A stretch of 64,000 bases of DNA from positions 744,001-808,000 of the forward strand of contig NZ_CP018192.1 in NCBI RefSeq assembly GCF_001889525.1, given 5' to 3'. The position numbers were made by a program, and so were the translations under genes. Every line of letters begins with the position of its first letter. The stretch's first letter is position 1. The notes beneath the pieces are model-generated. The model did not search any database and had not been told where the DNA came from. It worked only from the letters and a program-made list of their open reading frames with translations. The DNA is from Granulibacter bethesdensis. GTDB taxonomy: Bacteria > Pseudomonadota > Alphaproteobacteria > Acetobacterales > Acetobacteraceae. This document shows, piece after piece, positions 29,301 to 37,758 of the stretch.

Positions 29301-29446
29301 GATGCGGTAACCTGAACCTGTGGCGGCACGATATCGGGGAACTGGGCCACCGAGATCCGGGTGAGGGAAATTAATCCTGCAATCGTGGTGACGATCGCGA
29401 TGACAATCGCCAGTCGCGGGCGTCGGACAAATACCGCTGAGATCAT
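26312..29446 (-). CDS. RND multidrug efflux pump, HAE1 family (AcrB/MexB-like)
   Basis: The 1044-residue inner-membrane proton antiporter exports hydrophobic compounds. It starts [18 protein letters not shown] (TM1) and has the two large periplasmic loops. TM4 carries the proton-relay Asp pair in [18 protein letters not shown], and [20 protein letters not shown] with [19 protein letters not shown] lies near the C-terminus. Length is normal. It follows its adaptor gene by 6 bases on the minus strand. No outer-membrane factor gene accompanies the pair, so an unlinked OprM/TolC-type channel must be used. Substrates cannot be inferred. Confidence 0.95.
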   Translation of the reverse strand: MISAVFVRRPRLAIVIAIVTTIAGLISLTRISVAQFPDIVPPQVQVTASYPGASAAVVESSVAQPIEAQVVGVDQMLYMKSTAGNDGSYNLTVSFALGTNPDIDTVNTNNRVQTATSRLPEIVQRQGLTVQKRSSAILEFISFYSSDGTKDPLFITNYLQISVMDAISRTPGVGQAMLFSQQMYSMRVWFDIHRLTSLNLSPSDIAAAIQSQNTVAPVGRIGARPVGPDQQFQFNVQTQGRLITKEQFGNIIVRANPDGSILRVRDVARVELGGQNEDSETRLNGKPSVTVAVYLSPGANAVNTAEAVNKRLAGLAERFPPGMKYQVSYDSTTFVTDTIHEVLRTLAEAFVLVVLVVFLFLGSLRATIIPSVAVPVSLIGAFAGLLAMGYSANTVSLLAMVLAIGIVVDDAIVVVENVERVMEEEPELSPQDATIKAMEQITAPIIAITLVLLSVFVPVAFIPGISGQLFRQFAVTISISMLISAINALTLSPALCAVFLRHTGEKRGILGFISRGIDKVRDGYAAIVLRLLRISVLSILLVGVCGGGIFMISRMTPTGFLPEEDQGGFFVIVQLPDGASVNRTAAVMEKLNDIIHPIPGVRDVVQIIGRSILDSAQEPNAGFMFVKLKNFSQRTDPSMSAQAIIGRIAGAAQQIREAIVFPLNLPPIIGLSTTGGFEYQLEGLEGQDPASLGSVARGLIAAANQNPALSRVFTTFTSTNPSLYLDIDRDKATALGLSISDVFTSLQATLGGLYVNDFNLFGRVWQVNIEGEAVNRNEVQDLWQIYVRNKNGESVPLRSIATVHFVVGPQVITRYNNYRSITINGGPAPGVSSGTALNTMAEVSRKTLPPGYDFEWTGTAYQEVAASGQTGAILGLALLFAYLFLVGLYESWMIPVPVLMSVSVGVLGSFAGIMIAHLSLDIYAQIGLVVLIALAAKNGILIVEFAKERREHGDSIKEAAMQGAKTRFRAVMMTSIAFILGLLPLVVAHGAAAISRRDVGTSVMAGMLAASCIGIFMIPMLYVTFQTLRERLKSLFSRKEKPQH

Positions 29447-29452
29447 CGGGGC

Positions 29453-30724
29453 TTACCCGCGCGCCGGAGGGGGAGGAGTGGTCGCCGGATTGGGAGAGGC
29501 CGGGCCGGGCGCCACTTTCTGGCCCGGCTTCATGACGCGTTGCACACCCTCCACAATCACTGTCTGGCCGGGTGTCAGGCCTTTCAGCACCACGGCATTT
29601 TTCTGATCAGAAGCGCCGAGCTCGACATTGGTGCGGATGGCCTCGTTCTGGGCATTGACGGTATAAACGTAATTCCCCTCCTGGTCGGACAGAACGGCAG
29701 CGCGCGGGATGGTCAGGGCTTCGACCGGCTGGACACCTTCCATGATGACCTGCACGAATTCACCATCAATCAGCTCCCGTACCGCATGATCACCGTCCTT
29801 GCTGATCATGGGATTGGCGACGGTTGCGCGCAGCAAGATCGTATCCGTCGTGCTGCTGATGGTGTTGTCGGTGAAGTTCAAATCGCCTGTCTGGTCGTAG
29901 ATACGGCCATCCGGCAGGCGCAGCTTGATCTTGACGGCTTTCAGACCGCCTTTTGTGTAGTAGCGGTTCCGCAGTTCCAGCGCCTCCGGCACTGGCACCG
30001 GAAACAGGATCCACATAGGATCCTGACTGACGATGGTTGCCAGCGTGCCGGTATTCGGTGTGACCACGTTACCGATGGTCAGACTGGTGCGACCGATCTT
30101 GCCTGCAATCGGGGCACGGATATCCGTATAGGCCAGATTGATCTGGGCCAAACGCAATTGGGCCTGATTGGCCATGACCTGCGCCTCATCCGCCAGCACG
30201 GCGGCGCGGCTGTCATCATAGATCGAGCGTTGGCCTGCGGGCGTGTTCAACAGCGCCTTGGCACGGCCCATGGTTAGCTGGGCGTTGTTCAGCGTGGCCT
30301 GCGCCTGCTGCACCGCCGCGGCTTTCGCCTGTACATCGGCCTCGAAAGGCGGCTTTTCCAGCGTATAGAGAAGGTCCCCCTTTTTGACCTCTGCCCCTTC
30401 CTTGAACAACTGCTGTTCGAGAAAGGCCGTGACGCGGGGTACCAAGTTAACGCGGTCAGTGGCCTGAATACGTCCGACAAACTCATTGGTCTGGGTGTAG
30501 GGAAGCTTCTCGGCCTTAATGACCCCAACCGGCGGCGGCCCTCCACCGGGCCGTCCCTGCGCCAGCGCTATCTGAGCTGTGCCAGTCAGGAGTGCAACAG
30601 CGAGGCAGGCAGCCAGAGAAGTCGCTTTCAGAAATCCTCCCCCTGCATACGATGGGCGCTTCACCACATCGGAGCGATGCGTCGGTGCGGATGAGGGAGG
30701 GATAGGAACGAAGCGATCATGCAT
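29453..30724 (-). CDS. RND efflux membrane-fusion (periplasmic adaptor) protein
   Basis: This adaptor (about 423 aa) links the RND pump to an outer-membrane channel. A hydrophobic signal segment (SLAACLAVALLTGTAQIALAQ) is followed by the barrel-sandwich half VGRIQATDRVNLVPRVTAFL, a coiled-coil hairpin around KAAAVQQAQATLNNAQLTM, the returning lipoyl half YTDIRAPIAGKIGRT, and beta-barrel segments ending LKGLTPGQTVIVEGVQRV. The tail is Pro-rich. ATG 30724 has AGGA about 10 bases upstream; ATG 30748 is in frame and possible. Upstream lie overlapping palindromes, likely operators, but no regulator gene is adjacent. Confidence 0.92.
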   Translation of the reverse strand: MHDRFVPIPPSSAPTHRSDVVKRPSYAGGGFLKATSLAACLAVALLTGTAQIALAQGRPGGGPPPVGVIKAEKLPYTQTNEFVGRIQATDRVNLVPRVTAFLEQQLFKEGAEVKKGDLLYTLEKPPFEADVQAKAAAVQQAQATLNNAQLTMGRAKALLNTPAGQRSIYDDSRAAVLADEAQVMANQAQLRLAQINLAYTDIRAPIAGKIGRTSLTIGNVVTPNTGTLATIVSQDPMWILFPVPVPEALELRNRYYTKGGLKAVKIKLRLPDGRIYDQTGDLNFTDNTISSTTDTILLRATVANPMISKDGDHAVRELIDGEFVQVIMEGVQPVEALTIPRAAVLSDQEGNYVYTVNAQNEAIRTNVELGASDQKNAVVLKGLTPGQTVIVEGVQRVMKPGQKVAPGPASPNPATTPPPPARG

Positions 30725-30767
30725 GGAAGTGAGGTCCTGCCTTGCCATTGCCGATCAGTATGTCATC

Positions 30768-30787
30768 TGACCGATTGGTCAACCAAT
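30768..30787. promoter_or_regulatory. Overlapping palindromic operators before the RND pump
   Basis: TGACC-GATT-GGTCA (30768-30781) overlaps ATTGGT-CA-ACCAAT (30774-30787). On the minus strand the palindromes cover a TTGACC that could serve as the -35 of the pump operon, with CATACT downstream. The form resembles operators of TetR-family repressors (inference). The same 14 bases recur at 57501-57514. Confidence 0.6.
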
Positions 30788-30895
30788 AATGACGCAGGTA
30801 CGGAACGGTCAATCGTTGATGACAAATTATACTGTTCTGTCTTGGTGGCGTCATATTTGGCCTTCTGGCCGACATGTCGCATGTTCATCGCTGCC

Positions 30896-31714
30896 ATGAC
30901 CGCTCAGACGCGCTTTTTCAGACTGGTTTTATATTTTGTGCCTCTCTTCATCGGACAGCCAGCCTTGATGGCTGCGCCCGTGGAGAAACCGGTACAGGAG
31001 CAGAGGATTTCTCCAGAAACATGGGCGCGTGAGCAGTCGAGACTGTGCCGGAACGCGATTGATGAGGCAGAGCGCCTTTTGCCGGTCAAAAAAGGATTAT
31101 TGCTGGCCATTTCCCGGGTTGAAAGCGGTCGCCCTATCCAGATCGAGGCCAACAGACTCGCCCAGTCACTTGAGCCCTGGCCATGGACTATCAATGCGGA
31201 TGGGCAGGGTTATTTTTTTGACAGCAAGGCTGCGGCGGTTGCATGGGCAAAGCAGGCGCTCGCTCAGAAACGTGTTCAATTTATGGATATCGGATGCATG
31301 CAGGTGGATTTGCAGATGCATCCTGCTGCCTTCAAAACTGTGGAGGATGCGTTTGATCCTCACAAGAATGTGACCTACGCCGCCCGGTTTCTGACAGCGC
31401 TACATGATGGCCCGGCCAATAGCGATTGGGGCTTGGCGGCGGGACTCTATCATTCCTCGACCCCGGCGCTGGCGGCTGATTATCGCAACAGGGTGGCGGC
31501 TGTAGGGGCGGGAGTGGTCTCGACGGTCATTGCCTTTCCGCCGACTTTTCTGTCGGCGAAGCGGGCCGGAACACTGCACATGGCGCTGACGGGCGGAGGA
31601 TCACTGGCGATCAACGTCCGCCGTCAACCTGCCCCCATCCATCGCAGGCAGAGTCCCTGCGCGGTGGCCCGTATGCTCGGCCCCTATCTGCCGCGCCGCC
31701 CGCGAGGATGCTGA
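30896..31714 (+). CDS. Secreted lytic transglycosylase (SLT domain)
   Basis: A 272-residue exported protein: residues 1-25 form a signal peptide (RFFRLVLYFVPLFIGQPALMA). It is followed by an SLT/lysozyme-like domain with the catalytic Glu in GLLLAISRVESGRP and the later motif VQFMDIGCMQVDLQMHPAAF, then a repeat of helices around YAARFLTALHDG. Such enzymes cleave the MurNAc-GlcNAc bond of peptidoglycan. The C-terminal ~70 residues are basic and Pro-rich with no recognised domain. ATG 30881, five codons upstream, is an alternative start. No secretion-system genes lie nearby, so a housekeeping or cell-wall remodelling role is likeliest. Confidence 0.82.
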   Translation: MTAQTRFFRLVLYFVPLFIGQPALMAAPVEKPVQEQRISPETWAREQSRLCRNAIDEAERLLPVKKGLLLAISRVESGRPIQIEANRLAQSLEPWPWTINADGQGYFFDSKAAAVAWAKQALAQKRVQFMDIGCMQVDLQMHPAAFKTVEDAFDPHKNVTYAARFLTALHDGPANSDWGLAAGLYHSSTPALAADYRNRVAAVGAGVVSTVIAFPPTFLSAKRAGTLHMALTGGGSLAINVRRQPAPIHRRQSPCAVARMLGPYLPRRPRGC

Positions 31715-31737
31715 CGGCGCAAACAGGGAGAGTCGTT

Positions 31738-32583
31738 TCAGCCCTGATAAGTGGTCTGTCGTTGTTCACCGAGGCCGGAGACGCCCAGAGTCATTGTCTG
31801 GCCGGGGCGCAGGTAGATCGGTTCCGGCTTCTTGCCCATACCGACGCCCGGAGGGGTGCCAGTTGCAATCAGATCCCCTGGATGCAGGGTGATGAACTGG
31901 CTGACATAGCTGACCAGGGTCCGTACACCGAAGATCATGGTGCGTGTATTGCCGGTCTGCATCCGCTCACCATCGACATCGGTCCACAGATCGAGGTTTT
32001 GTGGATCGGGAATTTCGTCCTGTGTCACCAGCCATGGACCGACCGGGCCGAACGTGTCGCAGCCCTTGCCCTTGTCCCAGGTACCTGCGCGTTTGGTCTG
32101 GTATTCGCGCTCGCTGACATCGTTGATGATGCAGTAGCCAGCGACATGCTTCATGGCATCTTCCTCGCTGACATGACGGGCGAGGCTGCCAATGACGATC
32201 CCCAATTCCACTTCCCAGTCTGTGCTGGTCGAGCCGGGAGGAATACGGACATCGTCATAGGGACCGCAGAAAGCACCCAGCGATTTCAGAAACAGGATCG
32301 GTTCGCGTGGGATTTTGCCACCGGTTTCGGCGGCGTGATCAGCGTAGTTCAGGCCGATACAGATGAAATTGAGTGGCAGCGGCACACACGGTCCGATTCT
32401 GGGGGAACCCTCGACCAGCGGCAGGGTTTCCGGGTCCAGACGACCGAGTCTGGCCAGCCCTTCCGGTGACAGCACGCTGCCTGCGAAGTCATTGACATAA
32501 TGCGAGACATCGCGCGGACGACCGGCAGAATCCAGAATGGCAGGTTTTTCTTGCCCGGGAGGGCCAAGTCTAAGCAATTTCAT
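31738..32583 (-). CDS. Fumarylacetoacetate hydrolase (FAH) family protein
   Basis: A 281-residue FAH-fold enzyme. The short N-terminal domain (MKLLRLGPPGQEKPAILDSAG) is followed by the catalytic domain with NFICIGLNYADHAAETG, FLKSLGAFCGPYDDVRIPPG and the metal ligands in STDWEVELGIVIG, then YCIINDVSEREYQ and PGDLIATGTPPGVGMG. Family members hydrolyse or isomerise acyl-pyruvate-type compounds. The sequence resembles the 2,4-diketo-3-deoxy-sugar-acid hydrolase/ureidoglycolate-lyase-like subgroup, but the substrate is not established. ATG 32583 follows GGGGAG at good spacing. It converges on the lytic transglycosylase gene and diverges from pepN. Confidence 0.87.
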   Translation of the reverse strand: MKLLRLGPPGQEKPAILDSAGRPRDVSHYVNDFAGSVLSPEGLARLGRLDPETLPLVEGSPRIGPCVPLPLNFICIGLNYADHAAETGGKIPREPILFLKSLGAFCGPYDDVRIPPGSTSTDWEVELGIVIGSLARHVSEEDAMKHVAGYCIINDVSEREYQTKRAGTWDKGKGCDTFGPVGPWLVTQDEIPDPQNLDLWTDVDGERMQTGNTRTMIFGVRTLVSYVSQFITLHPGDLIATGTPPGVGMGKKPEPIYLRPGQTMTLGVSGLGEQRQTTYQG

Positions 32584-32763
32584 ATCATAATCTCCCCTCA
32601 TTTTCGGCATATCATTTCGCAATGGTGGAGGGAAGCCGTGAAAATGCATGAGGCTGATGCATCTGACTGATACATGGCCTGTGTGGATGGGTGGTTGAGC
32701 CGGTCGGGAATGCCCTCCATCCTGCACGGCATCGCGCCTTTTCGCTTTTGATGCCCATTCCGG

Positions 32764-35454
32764 ATGAAAGACACAGACATCATGTCCGCAGATGCCAGCT
32801 CCGCACCGTCTTCCACCGTTGCTCCGGTGCCGGTCCGGCTGAGTGATTATACGCCGCCTGCCTACGGGGTAGAACAGGTCGATCTGGTGTTCCGTCTGGA
32901 TCCCGCCCGAACCGTGGTGCAGTCGCGGCTGCATGTGATCCGCCAGCCCGGTACGCCGGAAGGGTCCGTTTTCCACCTGGACGGGGAGGCGCTTGAACTG
33001 CTGTCCCTCCGCATCGACGGCAGGGAGGTCAGCGGAGAAGATTACCACCTCACCCAGCATGGACTGGACATATCCGGCCTGCCTGCCGAAAGCGTGTTGG
33101 AGATCGATACCGCCATCGCACCGGAGCAGAATACCGAACTCAGCGGATTGTATGTTTCACACGGAGCGTTCTTCACGCAGTGCGAGGCGGAAGGCTTCCG
33201 GCGGATCACCTATTTCCCGGATCGCCCGGATGTCATGGCACGCTATACCACCACCATCGTCGCACCGCGTACGGTGCCGGTGTTGTTGTCAAACGGCAAT
33301 CCGGTTGATACGGGGGAGGCTGAAGGCGGATTGCACTGGGCGAAGTGGGAGGATCCGCACCCGAAGCCCTGTTATCTGTTTGCGCTGGTGGCTGGTGATC
33401 TGGCTGCTGTACGGGACAGTTTCATCACGCGCTCTGGCCGGACGGTGGCTCTGGCGATATGGGTGAGGGACGGGGATCAGGACCGCTGTGCCCATGCGAT
33501 GGACAGCCTGAAACGTTCGATGCGCTGGGACGAGGAGGTGTTCGGCCTCGAATATGACCTTGATGTGTTCAATATCGCCGCCGTCAGCGATTTCAATATG
33601 GGGGCGATGGAGAATAAGGGGCTGAACGTCTTCAATACCAAATATGTGCTGGCCCGTCCCGATACTGCGACGGACAGCGATTATCAGGGTATCGAGACTG
33701 TCATTGCCCATGAATATTTCCATAACTGGACAGGCAATCGCGTGACCTGCCGGGACTGGTTCCAACTGACCTTGAAGGAAGGGCTGACGGTTTTCCGGGA
33801 TCAGGAATTCAGCGCCGATATGGGCAGCCGGGCAGTCAAGCGTATCTCCGATGTTCGCACCTTGCGGGCAGCGCAATTCCGGGAGGATGCCGGGCCGCTG
33901 GCTCATCCTGTGCGCCCTGAAACTTATGTAAAGATCGATAATTTCTATACGGCGACCGTTTATCAGAAAGGGGCAGAGCTTGTCCGCATGATCCGCACCC
34001 TGATCGGGCGGGAGAAATTCCGGCAGGGGATGGATCTGTATTTCCAGCGCCATGACAACCATGCCGTGACGCTGGAGGATTTCGCCGCTGCCATGCAGGA
34101 TGCGTCCGGCGTTGATCTGTCCCTGTTCCGGCGCTGGTACGGGCAGGCGGGCACGCCGGTCCTGCGGGTTACGGATGAGTATGATGCCTCGGCACGTCGT
34201 TATGTGCTGCACGTGACCCAGTACACGCCACCGACACCGGGGCAGGAGGAAAAGCAACCTTTGCTGATCCCCATTGCGGTCGGGCTGCTGGATGAAACCG
34301 GCGCGGCCCTGTCATTCCGGTTGGAGGGGGAGGAAAAAGCCCATCCCGACACAAGAATTCTGCGTCTGGAACAGGAAACACAGAGCTTTGTATTCCATGA
34401 TGTCGCACGGGCACCCCGGCCTTCCCTGCTGCGGGATTTCTCTGCGCCGGTAAAACTGGCCGATACGCCTGCGGACAGGCTGCGTTTTCTCTCGGCCCAC
34501 GATTCCGATCCGTTTGTGCGCTGGGATTCCGGGCAGCAATACGCCACGCAGAAACTGTTGCAGCAGGTAGCGGCTTGCCGGAATGGCGCGGTTCCATCGC
34601 TGGACGAGGGTATTATGGAGAGTGTGGCTGCCTCCATCGCCTGTGCGCCACAAGACCCGGCACTGGCGGCGGAGGCGATGGCGCTGCCGGCGGAAACCAC
34701 GTTGGCCGATGCGATGGACGTGGTGGATGTCGATGGCATTCATGCCGTGCGCCGTACCGCGCGCGCTGCGATCGGCCAGCATCTGCGGGCTGCGTTACGG
34801 GCAGGGTATGAGGCATGGAGCACGGACGATGTGACCGCGCTGGATGGCAGGGCAATGGGCGGTCGGGCTTTCCGTAATGCCTGTCTCGGCTATCTGGCCG
34901 CAGCCGATGAGGGGAAAGCCGGTGAGGGTGTGACACTGGCCTGGAAACAGTTTCAGGGCGATCGCTGCATGACGGATGTACTGGCTGCCTTGTCGGTGCT
35001 GGCGGATACGGACGTGCCGGAGCGGGAGAAGGCGCTGGCGTTGTTTTATGATCGCTGGCGGGGGGATGCGCTGGTGCTGGATAAGTGGTTCGCCATTCAG
35101 GCCATGGCCTCTCACCCGGATGCACTGGAGCAGGTGAGGCAGTTGATCAATCATCCTGATTTCGACTGGCGTAACCCGAACCGGGTACGCGCGGTGCTGA
35201 CCAGTTTTGCTTCCGGTAATCAGGTCCGGTTCCATGATGCGTCGGGGGCAGGCTATGTGTTTCTGGCGGACGCGATTCTGCATCTGGATGGCATTAACGG
35301 CCAGATCGCGGCCCGGATGACGGCGCCCCTGGGGGCATGGCGGCGGCAGGATCAGGCCCGTGCGGAGATGATGCAGGCCCAGTTGCGGCGCATCGCAGCC
35401 AAGCCGAACCTGTCTGGGAACGTAAGGGAGATCGTTGATCGTAGTCTGCGTTGA
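32764..35454 (+). CDS. pepN: Aminopeptidase N (M1 family)
   Basis: This cytosolic zinc exopeptidase (896 aa) removes N-terminal residues from peptides. GAMENKGLN (280-288) binds the substrate N-terminus. The zinc site is HEYFHNW with His316 and His320, plus a downstream Glu in LKEGLTVFRDQEFS. The C-terminal superhelical domain ends AAKPNLSGNVREIVDRSL. Length and order match gammaproteobacterial-type PepN. A second in-frame ATG at 32782 could be used, since neither has a strong ribosome site. It diverges from the FAH gene across 180 bases. Confidence 0.95.
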   Translation: MKDTDIMSADASSAPSSTVAPVPVRLSDYTPPAYGVEQVDLVFRLDPARTVVQSRLHVIRQPGTPEGSVFHLDGEALELLSLRIDGREVSGEDYHLTQHGLDISGLPAESVLEIDTAIAPEQNTELSGLYVSHGAFFTQCEAEGFRRITYFPDRPDVMARYTTTIVAPRTVPVLLSNGNPVDTGEAEGGLHWAKWEDPHPKPCYLFALVAGDLAAVRDSFITRSGRTVALAIWVRDGDQDRCAHAMDSLKRSMRWDEEVFGLEYDLDVFNIAAVSDFNMGAMENKGLNVFNTKYVLARPDTATDSDYQGIETVIAHEYFHNWTGNRVTCRDWFQLTLKEGLTVFRDQEFSADMGSRAVKRISDVRTLRAAQFREDAGPLAHPVRPETYVKIDNFYTATVYQKGAELVRMIRTLIGREKFRQGMDLYFQRHDNHAVTLEDFAAAMQDASGVDLSLFRRWYGQAGTPVLRVTDEYDASARRYVLHVTQYTPPTPGQEEKQPLLIPIAVGLLDETGAALSFRLEGEEKAHPDTRILRLEQETQSFVFHDVARAPRPSLLRDFSAPVKLADTPADRLRFLSAHDSDPFVRWDSGQQYATQKLLQQVAACRNGAVPSLDEGIMESVAASIACAPQDPALAAEAMALPAETTLADAMDVVDVDGIHAVRRTARAAIGQHLRAALRAGYEAWSTDDVTALDGRAMGGRAFRNACLGYLAAADEGKAGEGVTLAWKQFQGDRCMTDVLAALSVLADTDVPEREKALALFYDRWRGDALVLDKWFAIQAMASHPDALEQVRQLINHPDFDWRNPNRVRAVLTSFASGNQVRFHDASGAGYVFLADAILHLDGINGQIAARMTAPLGAWRRQDQARAEMMQAQLRRIAAKPNLSGNVREIVDRSLR

Positions 35455-35478
35455 AGCGCAGTCAGGTTACAAATTCGT

Positions 35479-35511
35479 ATCAAATATATCTATACGTATT
35501 GATATATTGAT
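35479..35511. promoter_or_regulatory. 33-bp AT-rich near-perfect palindrome upstream of the metallothionein
   Basis: ATCAAATATATC and GATATATTGAT flank a central ATACGTAT, itself a perfect palindrome. Left and right halves differ by one substitution and one missing T. It ends 86 bases before the metallothionein ATG, and GATAAT at 35509-35514 could be a -10 element at its edge. Size and composition suit a dimeric metal sensor of the ArsR/SmtB type (inference). There is no T-run, so it is unlikely to be the pepN terminator. Confidence 0.55.
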
Positions 35512-35597
35512 AATGTTGGAGTAGGGAATGGTTCTGCCGCAGCGGTCATCAAAATCACTCCCTGCGGTCATCTCAATAATGATCGAGGAATGAACCC

Positions 35598-35762
35598 ATG
35601 AGCGCCACCACCATTAAATGTGCCTGCCCCGATTGTGTGTGCGAAGTCGAGCAGGGCAAGGGCATCCAGCGTGATGGCCAGACCTATTGCGACGAAGCCT
35701 GTGCGTCTCACCACAAGGACGGTTCTGGCTGCCACCATGCCGGTTGTGCCTGCCACGGCTGA
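35598..35762 (+). CDS. Small bacterial metallothionein (SmtA/BmtA-like)
   Basis: A 54-residue protein with nine cysteines (8, 10, 13, 15, 31, 35, 45, 50, 52) and five histidines. The layout CxCxxCxC, then RDGQTYCDEACASHH, then CHHAGCACHG is that of bacterial metallothioneins, which bind zinc or cadmium in a Cys/His cluster. Nine Cys is also the count in cyanobacterial SmtA. The ATG at 35598 lies 8 bases after a GAGGAA-type ribosome site (35585-35590). The gene stands alone between pepN and a permease, behind a large AT-rich palindrome that may be a metal-sensor operator. Confidence 0.88.
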   Translation: MSATTIKCACPDCVCEVEQGKGIQRDGQTYCDEACASHHKDGSGCHHAGCACHG

Positions 35763-35782
35763 TTGACCACAGATTGATCAAT

Positions 35783-35842
35783 AAACGGGCGGTGTTGTGC
35801 AGGGCATAACGCCGCCCGTTTGTAATGGCCCGTTTGTAATGG
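35783..35842 (+). terminator. Long hairpin (putative terminator) and tandem 14-bp repeat after the metallothionein
   Basis: An 18-bp stem (35783-35800 with 35804-35821), including two G:U pairs in RNA and a 3-base loop, begins 20 bases after the metallothionein stop. The T-run is short (GTTTG), so termination strength is uncertain. The right arm runs into two tandem copies of CCCGTTTGTAATGG (35815-35842). Confidence 0.6.
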
Positions 35843-35960
35843 GGTAACACGCTTTAGTGTCGTTGTGTCTCTATTCCCCCGTGTGGCCTCTTGCCGGATC
35901 ATCAGGGGGGCCGTACACCGCCTGACCAGTGAATGATCAGGGCAACGGGCGGTTTCTGTT

Positions 35961-36749
35961 TTGGATTGGTTTACACATATCGATCCCGTTTATGCGCTTT
36001 CCGGCCTGGGAGTGGGTTGCCTTGTCGGCATGACGGGCGTTGGTGGCGGCTCCCTGATGACACCGTTGCTGGTTCTGCTGTTGGGGGTGCATCCGCAAAC
36101 GGCGATTGGGACCGATCTTTTATTTGCCGCTATTACGAAATCGGTTGGTACGTCGGTTCACGGGTTCTCCCGTAATATCGACTGGGCTGTTGTAAAGCGG
36201 CTGGCATCCGGCAGCATCCCGGCTTCTGCGTTGACGCTGCTATGGCTGCATGGCCATGGCGGGTTGGAGCCTGAAATATCCCGTATTATGGGACGTGTTC
36301 TGGGTGGCGCACTGTTGCTGACTGCGGGCAGCCTCTTTTTCCGTCCCTGGCTGCACCGGGTTGCCGGGGCCAGAAGAAAGCCTCTGTCACCAGCGCGCGT
36401 GTCCGGTCTGACCGTGTTGTTCGGTATATGTCTTGGTGTGCTTGTGTCGCTCTCCTCCGTCGGGGCTGGTGCCATTGGCGTCACGGTGCTGATCGCCCTG
36501 TATCCTGAACTGTCGATCGCGCGGATTGTCGGGTCTGATGTTGCCCATGCAGTTCCACTGACCCTGATTGCGGGTCTCGGACACTGGATGCTGGGGTCAG
36601 TGAACGGGATGTTGCTTTTGTCCCTGCTGATAGGCTCACTGCCAGGCGTGATCGTAGGCAGCATACTGTCACCCCGTATGCCTGCAGATATTTTGCGTAC
36701 TCTATTGGGCAGCATACTGACAGTCGTCGGCCTACGCCTCTTGTTCTAA
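35961..36749 (+). CDS. TauE/SafE-family permease (sulfite/organosulfonate exporter type)
   Basis: A 262-residue integral membrane protein with about eight hydrophobic helices in two related halves. Family motifs are VGCLVGMTGVGGGSLMTPLL at the start, PQTAIGTDLLFAAITKSVGT, and in the second half GVLVSLSSVGAGAIGVTVL. The family moves sulfite, sulfonates or other small anions; the substrate is unknown here. The likely start is TTG 35961 (MDWFTHIDPVYALSG), because the family N-terminus aligns there and no in-frame ATG lies upstream. The ribosome site is weak. Confidence 0.87.
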   Translation: MDWFTHIDPVYALSGLGVGCLVGMTGVGGGSLMTPLLVLLLGVHPQTAIGTDLLFAAITKSVGTSVHGFSRNIDWAVVKRLASGSIPASALTLLWLHGHGGLEPEISRIMGRVLGGALLLTAGSLFFRPWLHRVAGARRKPLSPARVSGLTVLFGICLGVLVSLSSVGAGAIGVTVLIALYPELSIARIVGSDVAHAVPLTLIAGLGHWMLGSVNGMLLLSLLIGSLPGVIVGSILSPRMPADILRTLLGSILTVVGLRLLF

Positions 36750-36771
36750 CAGGCCGGCTGCAAGCTGATTT

Positions 36772-36960
36772 TTATCGGGCCGCGATCACAAAGGATGATG
36801 GAGGAGGTGAGGGGGGAGGCGACTCGGTTTCCTGCAGGATTTCAATCAGCGCCTCTTCCCAGAATTCTTCGTTGCGTCCGTGAGGACGGCCTGCCTTTTC
36901 CCATAAAAGGTACGCACGAACGCGTACCCTTTCATCCTGCCGGGTAATTGATCCAGCCAT
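36772..36960 (-). CDS. DUF2934 small protein
   Basis: A 62-residue protein with the DUF2934 pattern RVRAYLLWEKAGRPHGRNEEFWEEAL, that is, an amphipathic helix, W-E-x-A-G-R-P-x-G and a terminal W. The Pro/Ser-rich tail (ESPPPSPPPSS) is low complexity. The function of the family is unknown; it is common in alphaproteobacteria. ATG 36960 is preceded by GAGGA at 6-base spacing, supporting real translation. It sits convergent to the TauE-type permease and downstream of ahpD. Confidence 0.8.
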   Translation of the reverse strand: MAGSITRQDERVRVRAYLLWEKAGRPHGRNEEFWEEALIEILQETESPPPSPPPSSFVIAAR

Positions 36961-37098
36961 AGCTAATCCTCATGCGCAGCAACAGTCGATGGTTCATTCC
37001 ATTCTGGCATTCCCAACGCTCAAGATAGGCAGTGGCTGCACACAATCTCCATTAAAAAAATGCAGGCGCCCTTCACAGTATCTTGTTGGAAGCTTCTC

Positions 37099-37626
37099 TT
37101 AGGAGAGGGCAGCTTCACCATCCAGGGTGGCGGCAACGGCATGCACGGTGGCGGCAATACGGATTGCTGCCTGCACCTGTTCCTGCGTTAAACCGTTCTG
37201 GCGCACGATTTTCTCGTGGCTTTCCATGCACATGCCGCATCCGTTGATGGCAGAGACGGCCAGAGACCACAGCTCAAAATCGACCTTGTCGACACCGGGC
37301 TTGGCCATGACGTTCATTCGCAGCCGGGCCGGCAGGTTCGCGTAATCACCACCCACCAGATGCACGAAGCGGTAATAGACATTGTTCATGCCCATGATGG
37401 CAGCGGCAGCCTTGGCAGCCGCGAGGGCTTCGGCACTCAGTCGCGGACCGAATTCGGCGAGGATGGCTGCGGTTACAGTGTTGCTGCGGGCAGCGAGGGC
37501 GGAGGCGATGAAAGTGCCCGCTTTTTGCTGCTGGTTCAGCACGTCTTCATTGGCCAGAGAGCCGAGATTCAGCTTCAGATCCTTGGCGTATTCGGGCAGT
37601 GCGCTTTTCAGATTTTCGATGGACAT
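37099..37626 (-). CDS. ahpD: AhpD, alkyl hydroperoxidase (thiol reductant of AhpC)
   Basis: AhpD (175 aa) is a CMD-fold protein that reduces AhpC and has weak peroxidase activity. Active residues are Glu118 (DFELWS), the CxxC pair Cys130 and Cys133 in [12 protein letters not shown], and His137 in the same motif. Length matches actinobacterial and alphaproteobacterial AhpD. ATG 37626 starts MSIENLK, the usual N-terminus; ATG 37644 is an in-frame alternative. It follows ahpC on the minus strand across 132 bases holding a GC hairpin, so its expression may be lower than that of ahpC. Confidence 0.93.
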   Translation of the reverse strand: MSIENLKSALPEYAKDLKLNLGSLANEDVLNQQQKAGTFIASALAARSNTVTAAILAEFGPRLSAEALAAAKAAAAIMGMNNVYYRFVHLVGGDYANLPARLRMNVMAKPGVDKVDFELWSLAVSAINGCGMCMESHEKIVRQNGLTQEQVQAAIRIAATVHAVAATLDGEAALS

Positions 37627-37667
37627 GCTGTTTGTTCCTGTCATGAAGGGGGCGCCAGACGCAGAAA

Positions 37668-37690
37668 CGGCCCGGCAGGGGGCCGGGCCG
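37668..37690 (-). terminator. GC-rich hairpin between ahpC and ahpD
   Basis: A 9-bp perfect stem (CGGCCCGGC / GCCGGGCCG) with a 5-base loop is followed on the minus strand by only TTT. It may act as a partial terminator or an mRNA-stabilising structure that sets the ahpC:ahpD ratio (inference). Confidence 0.5.
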
Positions 37691-37758
37691 CTGCGAGACC
37701 ACCAGCCTTCACCCGAGCCGAAAGCGTCAGATGAAGGCGGTGCAGGCCAGGGGCTGCT

